Positions 29,534 through 37,809 of a DNA stretch of 64,000 nucleotides are shown piece by piece. Each line of letters opens with the position of its first letter. Positions within the stretch are counted from its first letter, which is position 1. A model generated the notes under the pieces. The model worked only from the letters and a program-made list of their open reading frames with translations. It ran no database searches and had not been told where the DNA came from. Made by a program: the position numbers and the translations under genes. Location: positions 556 to 64,555 of the forward strand of contig NZ_SMNA01000009.1 in NCBI RefSeq assembly GCF_004353825.1. Direction: 5' to 3'. The stretch comes from Occultella glacieicola. GTDB lineage: Bacteria; Actinomycetota; Actinomycetes; Actinomycetales; Beutenbergiaceae.

Positions 29534-30493
29534 TCAGGCCGGGGTCGCGGCGATCTCGGTCTCCGCCTCGACCCGGGCCGCACCGGAGGCCAGCAGCCCG
29601 GTGATGACCGCCGCGAGCGGCTCCATGGCGTCGTCGACCTCCACCTGGACCGGGAGCCGGGCCACCAGCATCGCGAGCAGGTTCCGCACGGCACCGCGGG
29701 CCCGCGACGGGTCGAGTTCCGCGTCGTAGCCGAGCAGCACCTCGGTGGGGGCGTCCTCCGGTGCCTCGGTGTCCGTGGCGGGCGGGTCGTAGCTCACCGC
29801 GAACGCCAGGATCCGGCCGCCGGCGTCCTTGGGCCGGTCCCGCAGCACGACCGCACCGCGCGCCCCGGTAGCCGGCGCGAGCAGGTGGTCCTGCGCGCGC
29901 CCGAGCGTCATCTGCGCGCGGTCCCAGGGTGCGTGCACCGCGTCGTAGAACGCGGCGACCGTTTTCGTCAGCTCCACGGAGCCGGTGGCGAGGTCCTCCA
30001 GGGCCGGCCCGGTCGGGCCGAACGGTGGGACGGTCAACGACCCCGGGGCCACCACCACCAGCCGGGACCGCTGGATCGGCACGAGCCCGACCGACGCCGC
30101 GAAGGGTGCGGCGGCGGCGTCCGTCTCGGTTCCGCCGTCGAGGTCCGCCACCGGGTAGCGGGACCGCAGGCCCGTGGTGCCCGACGGCGGTGCCTCCTCC
30201 CGTAGGGCGCTCACCAGGGCGGTGCCGACACCGTGGCGGCGCTGGCCGGGGACGACCTCCACGTACAGCCAGAGCCGGTCGGGGTGCAAGCCGCTCTCCG
30301 AGACGGCACCCGCGCCGACGACGGCGCCGCCGGCCTCGGCGACGACGGTGCGCCGCCACGGCTGGTGCGTTCCCGGCCCTAGCAGCGCCCGACCGAGCGC
30401 CGCCTGGGGTGTGGCGGCCGGGCCGAGCGCGTCGGCGACCGCCACCTCATCGCCGTCGCGCCAGTCACGCAGCGCCAGTGTCGGCTCGCTCAC
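29534..30493 (-). CDS. GNAT family N-acetyltransferase
   Basis: 319 aa, GTG start with GAGGAGG a few bases upstream. A GNAT fold is visible in the first half: TLALRDWRDGDEVAVADAL, then VEVVPGQRRHGVGTALVSAL, the acetyl-CoA loop Q/RxxGxG/A. The second half (about 165-319) is a second, degenerate GNAT-like module with an LGYDAELDPSRARGAVRNLL stretch, so this looks like a tandem-GNAT protein as is common in actinobacteria. Substrate unknown. It is divergent from the ABC-F gene, with 108 bases between their start codons. Confidence 0.8.
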   Translation of the reverse strand: MSEPTLALRDWRDGDEVAVADALGPAATPQAALGRALLGPGTHQPWRRTVVAEAGGAVVGAGAVSESGLHPDRLWLYVEVVPGQRRHGVGTALVSALREEAPPSGTTGLRSRYPVADLDGGTETDAAAAPFAASVGLVPIQRSRLVVVAPGSLTVPPFGPTGPALEDLATGSVELTKTVAAFYDAVHAPWDRAQMTLGRAQDHLLAPATGARGAVVLRDRPKDAGGRILAFAVSYDPPATDTEAPEDAPTEVLLGYDAELDPSRARGAVRNLLAMLVARLPVQVEVDDAMEPLAAVITGLLASGAARVEAETEIAATPA

Positions 30494-30565
30494 ACATACC
30501 TCCTCGCGGTGGGGCCGGAGAACGCCGGACCGGTGTCCGCCGGGGCCTTCCCACGTTGTCGCCAG

Positions 30566-30601
30566 TTATCGACACGGTAGCGCGTCGGTAGACTGGTGCC
30601 A
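30566..30601 (+). promoter_or_regulatory. Promoter of the ABC-F gene, leaderless type
   Basis: TTATCG (30566-30571), a 17-base spacer, TAGACT (30589-30594), then 7 bases to GTG 30602. This places the transcription start at or next to the start codon and rules out the GTG at 30596. Confidence 0.65.
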
Positions 30602-32200
30602 GTGATCATCGCGCAGGACGTCGAACTCCGCATCGGGGTTCGCCAGCTACTCGGCGGAGCCACCTTCCGCATCGACTCCGGGGACCGGATCGGCCTGGTC
30701 GGCCGCAACGGGGCCGGGAAGACGACCCTCACCAAGACCCTCGCGGGCGAGGGCCAGGCCAGCGGCGGCACCATCACGACCACCGGCCAGGTTGGCTACC
30801 TCCCGCAGGACCCGCGGACCGGCGACCTGGACATGCTCGCCCGGGACCGGGTGCTCTCGGCCCGCGACCTGGACGCCGTGATGCGCCGGATCCGGCGCGC
30901 CGAGGCGGACATGGCCAGCGAGGACGAGGCCGTGCGCGAGAAGGCGATGGCCCGGTACGCGCGCCTCGACGAGGAGTTCGCCGCCCAGGGAGGCTGGGCC
31001 GCCGAGAGCGAGGCGGCCCGGATCACGTCCAACCTCGGGCTGCCGACCCGGGTCCTGGGCCAGCCGTTGCGCACCCTCTCCGGCGGGCAGCGGCGCCGGG
31101 TGGAGCTCGCCCGGATCCTGTTCTCCGACTCCGAGACGCTCCTGCTCGACGAGCCCACGAACCACCTGGACGCAGACTCGATCGCCTGGCTGCGGGAGTT
31201 CCTGGCGTCCTACTCCGGCGGGTTCATCGTGATCAGCCACGACACCGGACTGCTCCGGGCGACTGTGAACAAGGTGTTCCACCTGGACGCCAACCGCGGC
31301 GAGCTCGACGTCTACAACCTCGGCTGGGACGCCTACCTCGAACAGCGGGAGACCGACGAGCGCCGGCGTAAGCGGGAGCGCGCGAACGCGGAGAAGAAGG
31401 CGAGCACCCTGCTCGCCCAGGCGGACAAGATGCGAGCCAAGGCGACGAAGGCGGTGGCGGCGCAGAACATGGCCCGCCGGGCCGAGCGGATGCTCTCCGG
31501 TCTGGACGACGTGCGTGCCAAGGACCGTGTCGCCAAGCTCCGGTTCCCCGATCCGGCGCCGTGCGGACGCACCCCGCTGCGGGCGGCCGGCCTGTCGAAG
31601 AGCTACGGCTCCCAGGAGGTCTTCACCGACGTCGACCTGGCCATCGACCGCGGCAGCAAGGTCGTCGTGCTCGGCCTCAACGGCGCCGGCAAGACCACCC
31701 TGTTGCGGATCCTGGCCGGGGTGGAGGCCTCCGACACCGGAGAGGTGCAGCCCGGTCACGGCCTGAAGGTCGGCTACTACGCCCAGGAGCACGAGACCCT
31801 CGACACCGACCGGACGGTCGTGGAGAACCTCCGCTCGGCCGCGCCCGACCTCACCGACACCCAGGTGCGGAGCGTGCTCGGGTCGTTCCTGTTCTCCGGG
31901 GACGACGCGGACAAGCCGGCCCGGGTGCTCTCCGGTGGCGAGAAGACCCGGCTCGCGCTCGCGGTCCTCGTGGTCTCCTCGGCCAACGTGCTGCTCCTGG
32001 ACGAGCCCACGAACAACCTCGACCCGGCCAGCCGCGAGGAGATCCTCGGCGCCCTGCGCACGTTCACGGGCGCCGTCGTGCTGGTCACCCACGACGAGGG
32101 TGCCGTGACGGCCCTGGAGCCGGAGCGGGTGCTGCTGCTGCCCGACGGCGACGAGGATCTCTGGAACGACGGCTACGTCGAACTGGTCTCGCTGGCCTGA
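30602..32200 (+). CDS. ABC-F family ATP-binding protein
   Basis: 532 aa. GTG 30602 chosen over 30596 from promoter spacing and because the family starts M/VIIAQDVEL. Two ABC domains without membrane segments: first Walker A GRNGAGKTTL, signature LSGGQRRRVELARIL, Walker B LLLDEPTNHLDADS; then a charged interdomain linker (about 245-300, RRKRERANAEKKASTLLAQA); second Walker A GLNGAGKTTLLRIL, signature LSGGEKTRLALAVL, Walker B LLLDEPTNNLDPAS. ABC-F proteins act on the ribosome, as translation factors or as antibiotic-protection proteins. The short linker and chromosomal context favour a housekeeping translation factor. Confidence 0.9.
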   Translation: MIIAQDVELRIGVRQLLGGATFRIDSGDRIGLVGRNGAGKTTLTKTLAGEGQASGGTITTTGQVGYLPQDPRTGDLDMLARDRVLSARDLDAVMRRIRRAEADMASEDEAVREKAMARYARLDEEFAAQGGWAAESEAARITSNLGLPTRVLGQPLRTLSGGQRRRVELARILFSDSETLLLDEPTNHLDADSIAWLREFLASYSGGFIVISHDTGLLRATVNKVFHLDANRGELDVYNLGWDAYLEQRETDERRRKRERANAEKKASTLLAQADKMRAKATKAVAAQNMARRAERMLSGLDDVRAKDRVAKLRFPDPAPCGRTPLRAAGLSKSYGSQEVFTDVDLAIDRGSKVVVLGLNGAGKTTLLRILAGVEASDTGEVQPGHGLKVGYYAQEHETLDTDRTVVENLRSAAPDLTDTQVRSVLGSFLFSGDDADKPARVLSGGEKTRLALAVLVVSSANVLLLDEPTNNLDPASREEILGALRTFTGAVVLVTHDEGAVTALEPERVLLLPDGDEDLWNDGYVELVSLA

Positions 32201-32223
32201 CCGGGACGGGGCCGGCGTGGTCC

Positions 32224-33162
32224 TCAGGTCCGCTCGCGCAGCTGGGCGTCGATGAGCGCGTCCTCCTCCTCCTCGGCGCTCCGGCGGCGGGTCCGGGCGG
32301 GCGGTTCGATGCGTGGGGCCGGCCGGGCGGCTGGGCTGTTCGGGCTGTGCGGGCCGAAGTCATGGGTCTCGAACGCTTCACGGCGGGCGAGGATCGCCGC
32401 GCCCGCCAGGGCGCCGATGCCGAAGATCCACCACTGGAACGCGTAGGAGAGGTGGTTGCCGAGGTCCGCGGCGGGCCTGGGCAGCGGGTTCGGGGGCGAG
32501 GCGGTCGTCGGCGACTCGTCCGCGAGCACGCCGTAGGCGCCCGTGACCAACCGGCCGTCACCGCCCGCCGCTGCTCCGCCGTCGCCCGTCGTGGCCGTCA
32601 GCACCTGCGCCGGGGCGAGGCCGTAGACCTGACCCTCCGGGGCGTCCCGGTCGGTGAGCGGCTCCGCCGGGCGCAACCGGACGGTGAGCGTGACCTCGCC
32701 GCCGGGAACCTCCTGCTGCGGGCCGTGGTCGGTGAAGGTGTCCGTGGCGTACCAGCCCCGGTCCACCGTGAGCAACCAGGTCTCACCCGCAGCACCGTCG
32801 ACGGCGAAGATCGCGGCCACATGATCGGCGGCGCTGCCCCCGATCGGGCGCTGCGGCAACACCACGGACGGGTGTGCGGCGTCGGTGAGGTAGTGGCCGG
32901 TCACGGTCACCGGGGTCCAGGTCCGCGAGTCCTCGAGCACGCTGTCCGAGGTCGGCAGGACCGCCTCGATCGCGACCGGGTCGGCGTCGTAGTTCGCGTC
33001 CACGAGCGCGATCGCCTCGGCCTTGCCCTGGTAGCGGGTCAACTGCCAGTAGCCCAGGCCGCCGCACGCCAGGGAGACCACGACGGCGACGGCGACGATG
33101 CCGGCCCACCGGCCGCTCAGCAGGAACCGGTACCGGCCCGGCGAGCGCCCGCCCGTGCTCAT
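32224..33162 (-). CDS. SURF1 family cytochrome oxidase assembly protein
   Basis: 312 aa from ATG 33162; an ATG at 33195 would overlap the upstream gene. Two membrane helices frame an extracytoplasmic domain: N-terminal GIVAVAVVVSLACGGLGYWQ (residues about 19-40, with the SURF1 signature LGYWQLTRYQGK) and C-terminal FQWWIFGIGALAGAAILARR. In between come WTPVTVTGHYL and WLLTVDRGWYA, typical of SURF1. The cytoplasmic tail is rich in Pro and Arg. It helps build the heme a3/CuB centre of cytochrome aa3 oxidase, in line with ctaA at 14.6 kb. Its operon partners on the minus strand are two small genes upstream. Confidence 0.9.
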   Translation of the reverse strand: MSTGGRSPGRYRFLLSGRWAGIVAVAVVVSLACGGLGYWQLTRYQGKAEAIALVDANYDADPVAIEAVLPTSDSVLEDSRTWTPVTVTGHYLTDAAHPSVVLPQRPIGGSAADHVAAIFAVDGAAGETWLLTVDRGWYATDTFTDHGPQQEVPGGEVTLTVRLRPAEPLTDRDAPEGQVYGLAPAQVLTATTGDGGAAAGGDGRLVTGAYGVLADESPTTASPPNPLPRPAADLGNHLSYAFQWWIFGIGALAGAAILARREAFETHDFGPHSPNSPAARPAPRIEPPARTRRRSAEEEEDALIDAQLRERT

Positions 33163-33181
33163 GCCGGACCCATCGCGCGCC

Positions 33182-33409
33182 TCACTCGACCGCACGAGCG
33201 TCCGGCTCCGGGGGCAGGTCCGCCACCGGGACGGTCTCGCGCAGGAACGAGCGGGCCCCGAGGAAGTTCTCCAGGTGGACCCGGTGGTCCGGGCAGGCGA
33301 GCCAGGTCTTGCGCCGGTCGGGGGTGTGCAGCTTCGGGTTGTTCCATCGAAGCGCCCAGGCCGCTTCCTGACGGCAGCCCTTCGCGCTGCAGACGAGCTC
33401 CTCAGCCAT
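33182..33409 (-). CDS. Small conserved Cys-containing protein
   Basis: 75 aa, ATG start overlapping the end of the DUF3099 gene by 8 bases. It begins MAEELVCSAKGCRQEAAWAL and continues with NNPKLHTPDRRKTWLACPDH. Two Cys near the start and a Cys-x2-His (ACPDHR) further on suggest a small zinc-binding module. Proteins like this are common next to SURF1 in actinobacteria and are often auto-annotated as acetone carboxylase, for which there is no support here. It is co-transcribed with surf1 (19 bases apart). Function unknown. Confidence 0.8.
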   Translation of the reverse strand: MAEELVCSAKGCRQEAAWALRWNNPKLHTPDRRKTWLACPDHRVHLENFLGARSFLRETVPVADLPPEPDARAVE

Positions 33410-33725
33410 GGTTGCCGCCAGCGGGGCGGTCGGGGCGGTCGGCGGGGTCCTCGGGCGGCGGTCCCGCGGTCAGCGACGGGTTCTCGATCTGGGTGCCCGG
33501 CGCGGCGCGACGGTCCCCGCCGGCGTTCGCGGCCACCACGGCCAGGTACGGCAGCACGATCGCCAGCGCCGCGAACGTCCAGCGCAGCCAGGTGATCGTC
33601 ACCACGATCGCGAGGGCGAAGCAGAGCGTGCGGATGCCCATGGTGATGAGGTAGCGCTTGGTGCGATCGTGGAGCTGCTCGGTACGGCCGCGCTCGACCG
33701 ACGTGATCGCGTGGACTTCTGGCAC
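33402..33725 (-). CDS. DUF3099 domain membrane protein
   Basis: 107 aa, GTG start. The N-terminal DUF3099 core is HAITSVERGRTEQLHDRTKR then YLITMGIRTLCF, and two hydrophobic helices (CFALAIVVTITWLRW and FAALAIVLPYLAVVAAN) follow; the C-terminal 35 residues are Pro/Asp-rich and probably disordered. Function unknown, with a restricted actinobacterial distribution as far as I know. TAACCT lies 6 bases upstream of the start, so the transcript may be leaderless. It is first of a three-gene minus-strand unit with the small Cys protein and SURF1. Confidence 0.85.
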   Translation of the reverse strand: MPEVHAITSVERGRTEQLHDRTKRYLITMGIRTLCFALAIVVTITWLRWTFAALAIVLPYLAVVAANAGGDRRAAPGTQIENPSLTAGPPPEDPADRPDRPAGGNHG

Positions 33726-33731
33726 CCTCCC

Positions 33732-33810
33732 AGGTTACGCCGGGTCCGTCGCCGCGACGCCGCCGACGGACGATTGTGACGCCGACGCACGATCTGGACT
33801 AGTTTCGGGC
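33732..33810. promoter_or_regulatory. Divergent promoter region DUF3099 / fabG
   Basis: The minus-strand -10 TAACCT is at 33737-33732 (6 bases to GTG 33725). The plus-strand -10 TAGTTT is at 33800-33805 (5 bases to GTG 33811), with TTGTGA at 33774-33779 as a possible but over-spaced -35. The spacer also contains an imperfect direct repeat around gacg(cc)gacggacgatt and gacgccgacgcacgat. Confidence 0.45.
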
Positions 33811-34584
33811 GTGAGGCTCCCAGGGGCACCAGGGCCGGACGAACGACTGGACGAACGACTGGATGGCGCATTGAGCGAGAACGAGCGGACCGTGGTGGTG
33901 ACCGGGGCGAACCGGGGGATCGGACGGGCGATCGCCGAACGGTTCGTCGCCGACGGCTACCGGGTGGCCACGATCTACCGCAGCGGCGACCTACCCGACG
34001 GTGTCTTCGGTGCGGTCGGTGACCTCCGGGACACCGACTCCATCGACGCCGCCTTCACCGCGATCGAGGCGCACCAGGGACCGACCGACGTCCTCGTGGC
34101 CAACGCGGGCATCAACAAGGACACCTTGCTGATGCGGATGACGGACGAGGAGTTCACCGACGTCGTCGACGTGAACCTCACCGGCACGTTCCGGTGCGTG
34201 CGCCGGGTCACCAAGGGGATGATCCGCAAGCGATCCGGGCGGATCATCCTGATCTCCTCGGTGGTGGGCCTGTACGGCTCGCCAGGGCAGGTCAACTACG
34301 CCGCCACGAAGGCCGCGCTGGTGGGCATCGCCCGGTCGGTGACCCGCGAGCTCGGTGCCCGGGGCATCACCGCGAACGTGGTGGCGCCCGGGTTCATCGA
34401 CACCGCGATGACCGCCGAACTGCCCGAGGCGACCCAGCAGAAGTACCTCGCGTCGATCCCCGCCGCCCGCTTCGCCGAGCCGGCCGAGGTGGCCGCCGCG
34501 GTGAGCTTCCTGGCCGGGCCCGACGCCGGCTACATCAGCGGCGCCGTGATCCCGGTCGACGGCGGCCTCGGCATGGGGCATTGA
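33811..34584 (+). CDS. fabG: 3-oxoacyl-ACP reductase FabG
   Basis: 257 aa from GTG 33811; TTG 33871 (MSENERTVVVTGANRG) is the other option and gives the more usual length of 237. Short-chain dehydrogenase: cofactor motif VTGANRGIGRAIAERF, NAGINKDTLL, catalytic Ser in LISSVVGLYGSPGQ, YAATK (Tyr-x3-Lys), and the end GAVIPVDGGLGMGH. It reduces 3-ketoacyl-ACP in the elongation cycle. It is followed by the enoyl reductase gene after 52 bases, the same pair as mabA-inhA in mycobacteria. The 20 residues unique to the long form contain a repeated DERL, encoded by a 12-bp duplication. Confidence 0.93.
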   Translation: MRLPGAPGPDERLDERLDGALSENERTVVVTGANRGIGRAIAERFVADGYRVATIYRSGDLPDGVFGAVGDLRDTDSIDAAFTAIEAHQGPTDVLVANAGINKDTLLMRMTDEEFTDVVDVNLTGTFRCVRRVTKGMIRKRSGRIILISSVVGLYGSPGQVNYAATKAALVGIARSVTRELGARGITANVVAPGFIDTAMTAELPEATQQKYLASIPAARFAEPAEVAAAVSFLAGPDAGYISGAVIPVDGGLGMGH

Positions 34585-34636
34585 TCGGGCACGGACCTCC
34601 CACATGAACACCGACACACGCACAGGAGACGCTGGC

Positions 34637-35404
34637 ATGGGACTGCTCGAGGGTAAGAAGCTACTGATCACCGGCGTGCTCATGGAGAGCTCGATCGCAT
34701 TCACGGTCGCCAGGATCGCGCAGGAGCAGGGCGCCGAGGTCGTGCTGAGCTCGTTCGGACGCCAGTTCAAGCTGACCCAGGCGATCGCGCGCCGGCTGCC
34801 GAAGCCCGCCCCGGTGGTGCAACTGGACGTCACCGACGACGACGACCTGGCAGCGCTCGCCGACCGGGTCGGCGAACACGTCGACTCCCTCGACGGCGTC
34901 CTGCACTCGATCGGCTTCGCGCCACAGAGCGTGATGGGGGGCAACTTCCTCGCCGGCACCTGGCCGGACGTCGCCACCGCGCTCGAGGTGTCCGCGTTCT
35001 CCCTGAAGTCGCTCGCCGTGGCGGCCAGGCCGCTGCTGGCCCCGGGATCCTCGATCGTCGGGCTCACCTTCGACGCGCAGTTCGCCTGGCCCGTCTACGA
35101 CTGGATGGGCGTGGCCAAGGCCGCGTTCGAGTCGACCGCCCGCTACCTGGCTCGAGACCTCGGACCCGATGGCATCCGGGTCAATCTCGTCTCGGCCGGG
35201 CCGCTGCGCACCACCGCCGCGAAGTCGATCCCGGGGTTCGAGAGCATGGAGGGCGGCTGGCCCGACCGGGCCCCGCTCGGGTGGGACGTGAACGACGCCG
35301 AGCCGACCGCCCGCACGGTCGCGGCGCTGCTCTCGGACTGGCTGCCGGCCACCACCGGAGAGATCGTTCACGTCGACGGTGGCGTGCACGCCATGGGACT
35401 CTAG
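34637..35404 (+). CDS. fabI: Enoyl-ACP reductase FabI (InhA-like)
   Basis: 255 aa. ATG 34637 chosen because CAGGAGA lies just upstream and the protein then begins MGLLEGKKLLITGVLMESSI. NADH-dependent enoyl reductase: the atypical SDR cofactor loop TGVLMESSIAFTVA, LHSIGFAP, and catalytic Tyr-x6-Lys in FAWPVYDWMGVAKAAFESTA; the end is TTGEIVHVDGGVHAMGL. It catalyses the last reduction in fatty acid elongation and belongs to the target class of isoniazid/triclosan. The gene forms a unit with fabG, and the phosphatase gene starts 4 bases after its stop. Confidence 0.95.
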   Translation: MGLLEGKKLLITGVLMESSIAFTVARIAQEQGAEVVLSSFGRQFKLTQAIARRLPKPAPVVQLDVTDDDDLAALADRVGEHVDSLDGVLHSIGFAPQSVMGGNFLAGTWPDVATALEVSAFSLKSLAVAARPLLAPGSSIVGLTFDAQFAWPVYDWMGVAKAAFESTARYLARDLGPDGIRVNLVSAGPLRTTAAKSIPGFESMEGGWPDRAPLGWDVNDAEPTARTVAALLSDWLPATTGEIVHVDGGVHAMGL

Positions 35405-35408
35405 GACC

Positions 35409-35945
35409 ATGAGCTCCTCACCTTCGCAGCGGCACCTGATCCTGCTCCGGCACGCCCAGGCGGAGCAGTCGGCCACGACCGACTACGACCGGGTCCTGAC
35501 GGTCACCGGCCGGGCCCAGGCGACGGTGGTCGGGCAGCGGATCCTCGAGCGCGACGTGGTGCCGGACCTCGTGCTGTGCTCGGCCGCGGTACGCGCCAAG
35601 CAGACCTGGCAGCTGGCCGCGACCGCGCTCGGCGACGCGGCGGACGCCGTCACGGTGACCTACTCCGAGGACCTCTACAGCGCCGACGTCGATGAGGTCC
35701 TGGACCTGCTCCGGGCGGTCTCGCCCGAGGTGGGCCGGGTGCTCGTGGTGGGCCACGAGCCGGTGCTCTCGGGCACGGCACACCGCTTGGCGGGACCGAA
35801 GTCGCAGGAGTCCGCCGCGCTGCGGGTCCGGACCGGGATCTCGACGGCGACCGCCGCGTTCCTGGAGTTCCGGGCACCCTGGTCGACGCTCACCGATCGG
35901 GCCGCGGTGCTCACCGGGCTCTCGACGGCGCCCACCGGCGAGTAG
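35409..35945 (+). CDS. SixA-like histidine phosphatase family protein
   Basis: 178 aa, ATG 4 bases after fabI. Histidine phosphatase (branch 1) fold: catalytic LILLRHAQAEQ near the N-terminus (RH motif), Arg and Glu in DLVLCSAAVRAKQT, and second His in VLVVGHEPVLSGTAHRL. It is short, as in SixA phosphohistidine phosphatases. The substrate is unknown; dephosphorylation of a phospho-protein or small phosphate ester is possible. It is the last gene of the fabG-fabI unit and is followed by a strong palindromic hairpin at 35961-36003 that could end the transcript. Confidence 0.85.
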   Translation: MSSSPSQRHLILLRHAQAEQSATTDYDRVLTVTGRAQATVVGQRILERDVVPDLVLCSAAVRAKQTWQLAATALGDAADAVTVTYSEDLYSADVDEVLDLLRAVSPEVGRVLVVGHEPVLSGTAHRLAGPKSQESAALRVRTGISTATAAFLEFRAPWSTLTDRAAVLTGLSTAPTGE

Positions 35946-35960
35946 GTCGCCGGGGCAACA

Positions 35961-36003
35961 ACGGTTCGCTCCCGACGCGCCTGGCACGTCGGCAGCGAAC
36001 CGT
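35961..36003. repeat. Palindromic intergenic element, copy 1 (most complete)
   Basis: Nested inverted repeat: outer arms ACGGTTCGCT (35961-35970) and AGCGAACCGT (35994-36003), inner arms CCGACG (35972-35977) and CGTCGG (35987-35992), 9-base loop CGCCTGGCA. It lies 15 bases after the SixA-like gene and could serve as a terminator without a T tract. Two related copies are at 36.8 and 37.95 kb. Confidence 0.85.
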
Positions 36004-36099
36004 CAGTGGTGGGTCGGGTTGAGGGCGGGCCCGAGGTCAGCCGGTCTGAGCGGGTGGACAGCCGTGCGCGCGGCCGGGAGGCTGCGGCATGATTCGCTC

Positions 36100-36759
36100 A
36101 TGCCCTCACCGCACCCGCGGCCCCGCCGTCGCCGGCTCGTCGTCATGGACGTGGACTCCACGTTCATCAGCGCCGAACAGATCGACCTGATCGCGGCGCA
36201 CGCCGGCATCGGTGATCTGGTCGCCGGGATCACCGAGCGGGCGATGCGCGGTGAGCTGGACTTCGTGCAGTCGCTCACCGAGCGGGTCGCGACCCTCGCC
36301 GGGCTGCCGGTGTCCGTGCTCGCCGAGGTCCGGGCCCAGGTGCGCACCACTCCCGGTGCGACCGGCCTGGTCCGGGAACTGCGGGGGCGCGGCTGGCCGG
36401 TCGCGCTGGTCTCCGGGGGCTTCCACGAGATCATCGATCCCCTCGCCGCCGAGCACGGCATCACCCTGGTCCGGGCGAACCGGCTCGAGGTCGACGGCGG
36501 CCGGCTCACCGGGCGTGTCTCGGGCCCGATCGTGGACCGCGCCGCCAAGGCCCGGCACCTGCGCGAGTTTGCCGCCGCGGAAGGCGTCAACCTCGCCGAC
36601 ACCGTCGCGGTGGGCGACGGCGCCAACGACCTCGACATGATCGCTGTCGCCGGCCTTGGGGTCGCGTTCGCGGCCAAGCCGCTGGTCGCCGCGCAGGCCG
36701 ACGTCGCCCTGCCCGGGCCGCGCCTGGACGCGCTGCTCAGCCTGCTCGACGAGCACTGA
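36100..36759 (+). CDS. serB: Phosphoserine phosphatase SerB
   Basis: 219 aa, ATG start; CATGAT lies 6 bases upstream and no ribosome site is seen, so it may be leaderless. HAD phosphatase with nucleophile motif VVMDVDSTFISAEQIDLIA, motif II LVSGGFHEI, and motifs III/IV in KARHLREFAA and AVGDGANDLDMIAVAGLGVA. The C1 cap has GELDFVQSLTERVATLAGL, which is specific for SerB. It makes serine from phosphoserine. It lacks the N-terminal ACT domains of mycobacterial SerB2, so allosteric control by serine through ACT is not expected. Confidence 0.92.
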   Translation: MPSPHPRPRRRRLVVMDVDSTFISAEQIDLIAAHAGIGDLVAGITERAMRGELDFVQSLTERVATLAGLPVSVLAEVRAQVRTTPGATGLVRELRGRGWPVALVSGGFHEIIDPLAAEHGITLVRANRLEVDGGRLTGRVSGPIVDRAAKARHLREFAAAEGVNLADTVAVGDGANDLDMIAVAGLGVAFAAKPLVAAQADVALPGPRLDALLSLLDEH

Positions 36760-36802
36760 CCCAACGCGGCGAGCGCCGGCCGGTCCGGTGAGCCCCCGGC
36801 TC

Positions 36803-36850
36803 AACGGTTCGATGACGACGCGTGTGGCACGTCGTCACAACATCGCTAAC
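36803..36850. repeat. Palindromic intergenic element, copy 2
   Basis: Inner stem TGACGACG (36813-36820) and CGTCGTCA (36830-36837) is perfect around the 9-base loop CGTGTGGCA. The left flank keeps AACGGTTCG as in copy 1; the right flank (CATCGCTAAC) has diverged. It lies between serB and the broken AbiEi-like gene, where it could end both transcripts. Confidence 0.8.
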
Positions 36851-37809
36851 GACCAGGGGTCGGTGCGCAGCTCGGACCTGGCCTGAAGCCCCCGGTCCAG
36901 CCGCGCTGCTGCAGGATCTTGGCGATCCAGCGGGCGGTCCGGCACGGCGTGGTGAAGACTAGCCCGTACGTGACGCGCGCGGTCGGCGATCCGGTGGCCG
37001 CCAGCTCGGCCAGGTCCCGGTTGGCGTCCTCGTCACGCGAGGCCGCGTCACCGTGGAAGGCCAGGCCGTCCAGCTCCACCACGAGCCCGTACTCCCGATA
37101 CCGGACGTCCTGGTGCGTACGAGTCCCGAGCGAGGAGCTCCGGTGCTGGCGCTTGGCCCGCGGCAGGGCGTGGGGCCGCTCGATGTGGTCGCGGTACCCG
37201 CGCTCGAGGACCGAGCAGACGCCTCACGCAGGTCGGTGAGCATCGCGGCGATCATCGCGCGCCCCGCGACCCGTCGCCGCTCGGCGAGCGTGGAGAGGGC
37301 CGGTCCACCGTGGTCTGGCGCGACTGCATGACCTTGGCGAGGGTGGCGAAGGCGCCGGCGACGTCGCCGGCGCGGACGTGTTCGGACATCTCGTCGATGG
37401 TCGCGTGTTCCACGCGCACCCTCGGCGGCGCGCGGTGCCACAGCACCCGATGCCGCAAGTTGCTGTGGTGGCGCACCTGCACCCCCTCCGGCGGCTGGAC
37501 CGTGCGGCCGCGCGCAATCGCGATCTGAACCCGCGCTGGCGGCGGACCCGGCAGCGCGGAGGCACCCGCGAGCGCAGCCGGCCACGCGATCAGCACCGCG
37601 GCCCACTCGCGCTGCCGGTGGGTCAGCGGGCCGGTGTGGGTCACGTAGACGCCGGGGTGGATGCGCCGCAGCTCGCGCCGCCGGATCATCCGCTCGAGGT
37701 CATGCATCCGTGCACCCGCCTCAAGCAGCTGAGGGCGTGAGACCACGCCGTCCTGCACCGAGAGCAGATCCCGCAGAGCCGACCCGTGGAGCTCGAACCG
37801 TTGCGCCAT
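36846..37809 (-). pseudogene. AbiEi-antitoxin-like / DUF559 protein, broken by two frameshifts
   Basis: The minus strand begins at ATG 37809 with MAQRFELHGSALRDLLSVQD, a winged-helix antitoxin-like N-terminus (VVSRPQLLEAGARMHDLERM, RRIHPGVYVTHTGPLTHRQR), and runs intact to about residue 175 (VMQSRQTTVDR). The sequence then continues in a second frame ([20 protein letters not shown]) from about 37285, and in a third frame from about 37225 (VLERGYRDHIERPHALPRAK, then YGLVVELDGLAFHGDAASRD, the DUF559 nuclease-like core) to the stop at 36846. Each switch equals one lost base. The intact form is a common actinobacterial orphan family whose function is unknown. Confidence 0.8.

Noticed and set aside
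29885-30205. Possible plus-strand gene inside the acetyltransferase gene
   Set aside because: Arg/Gly-rich antisense frame without domain; the minus-strand GNAT protein has a strong ribosome site and acetyl-CoA motif.
36803-36850. tRNA-like GGTTCGA sequence in the intergenic region
   Set aside because: The GGTTCGA resembles a T-loop, but no cloverleaf arms fit; it is part of the palindromic repeat family.
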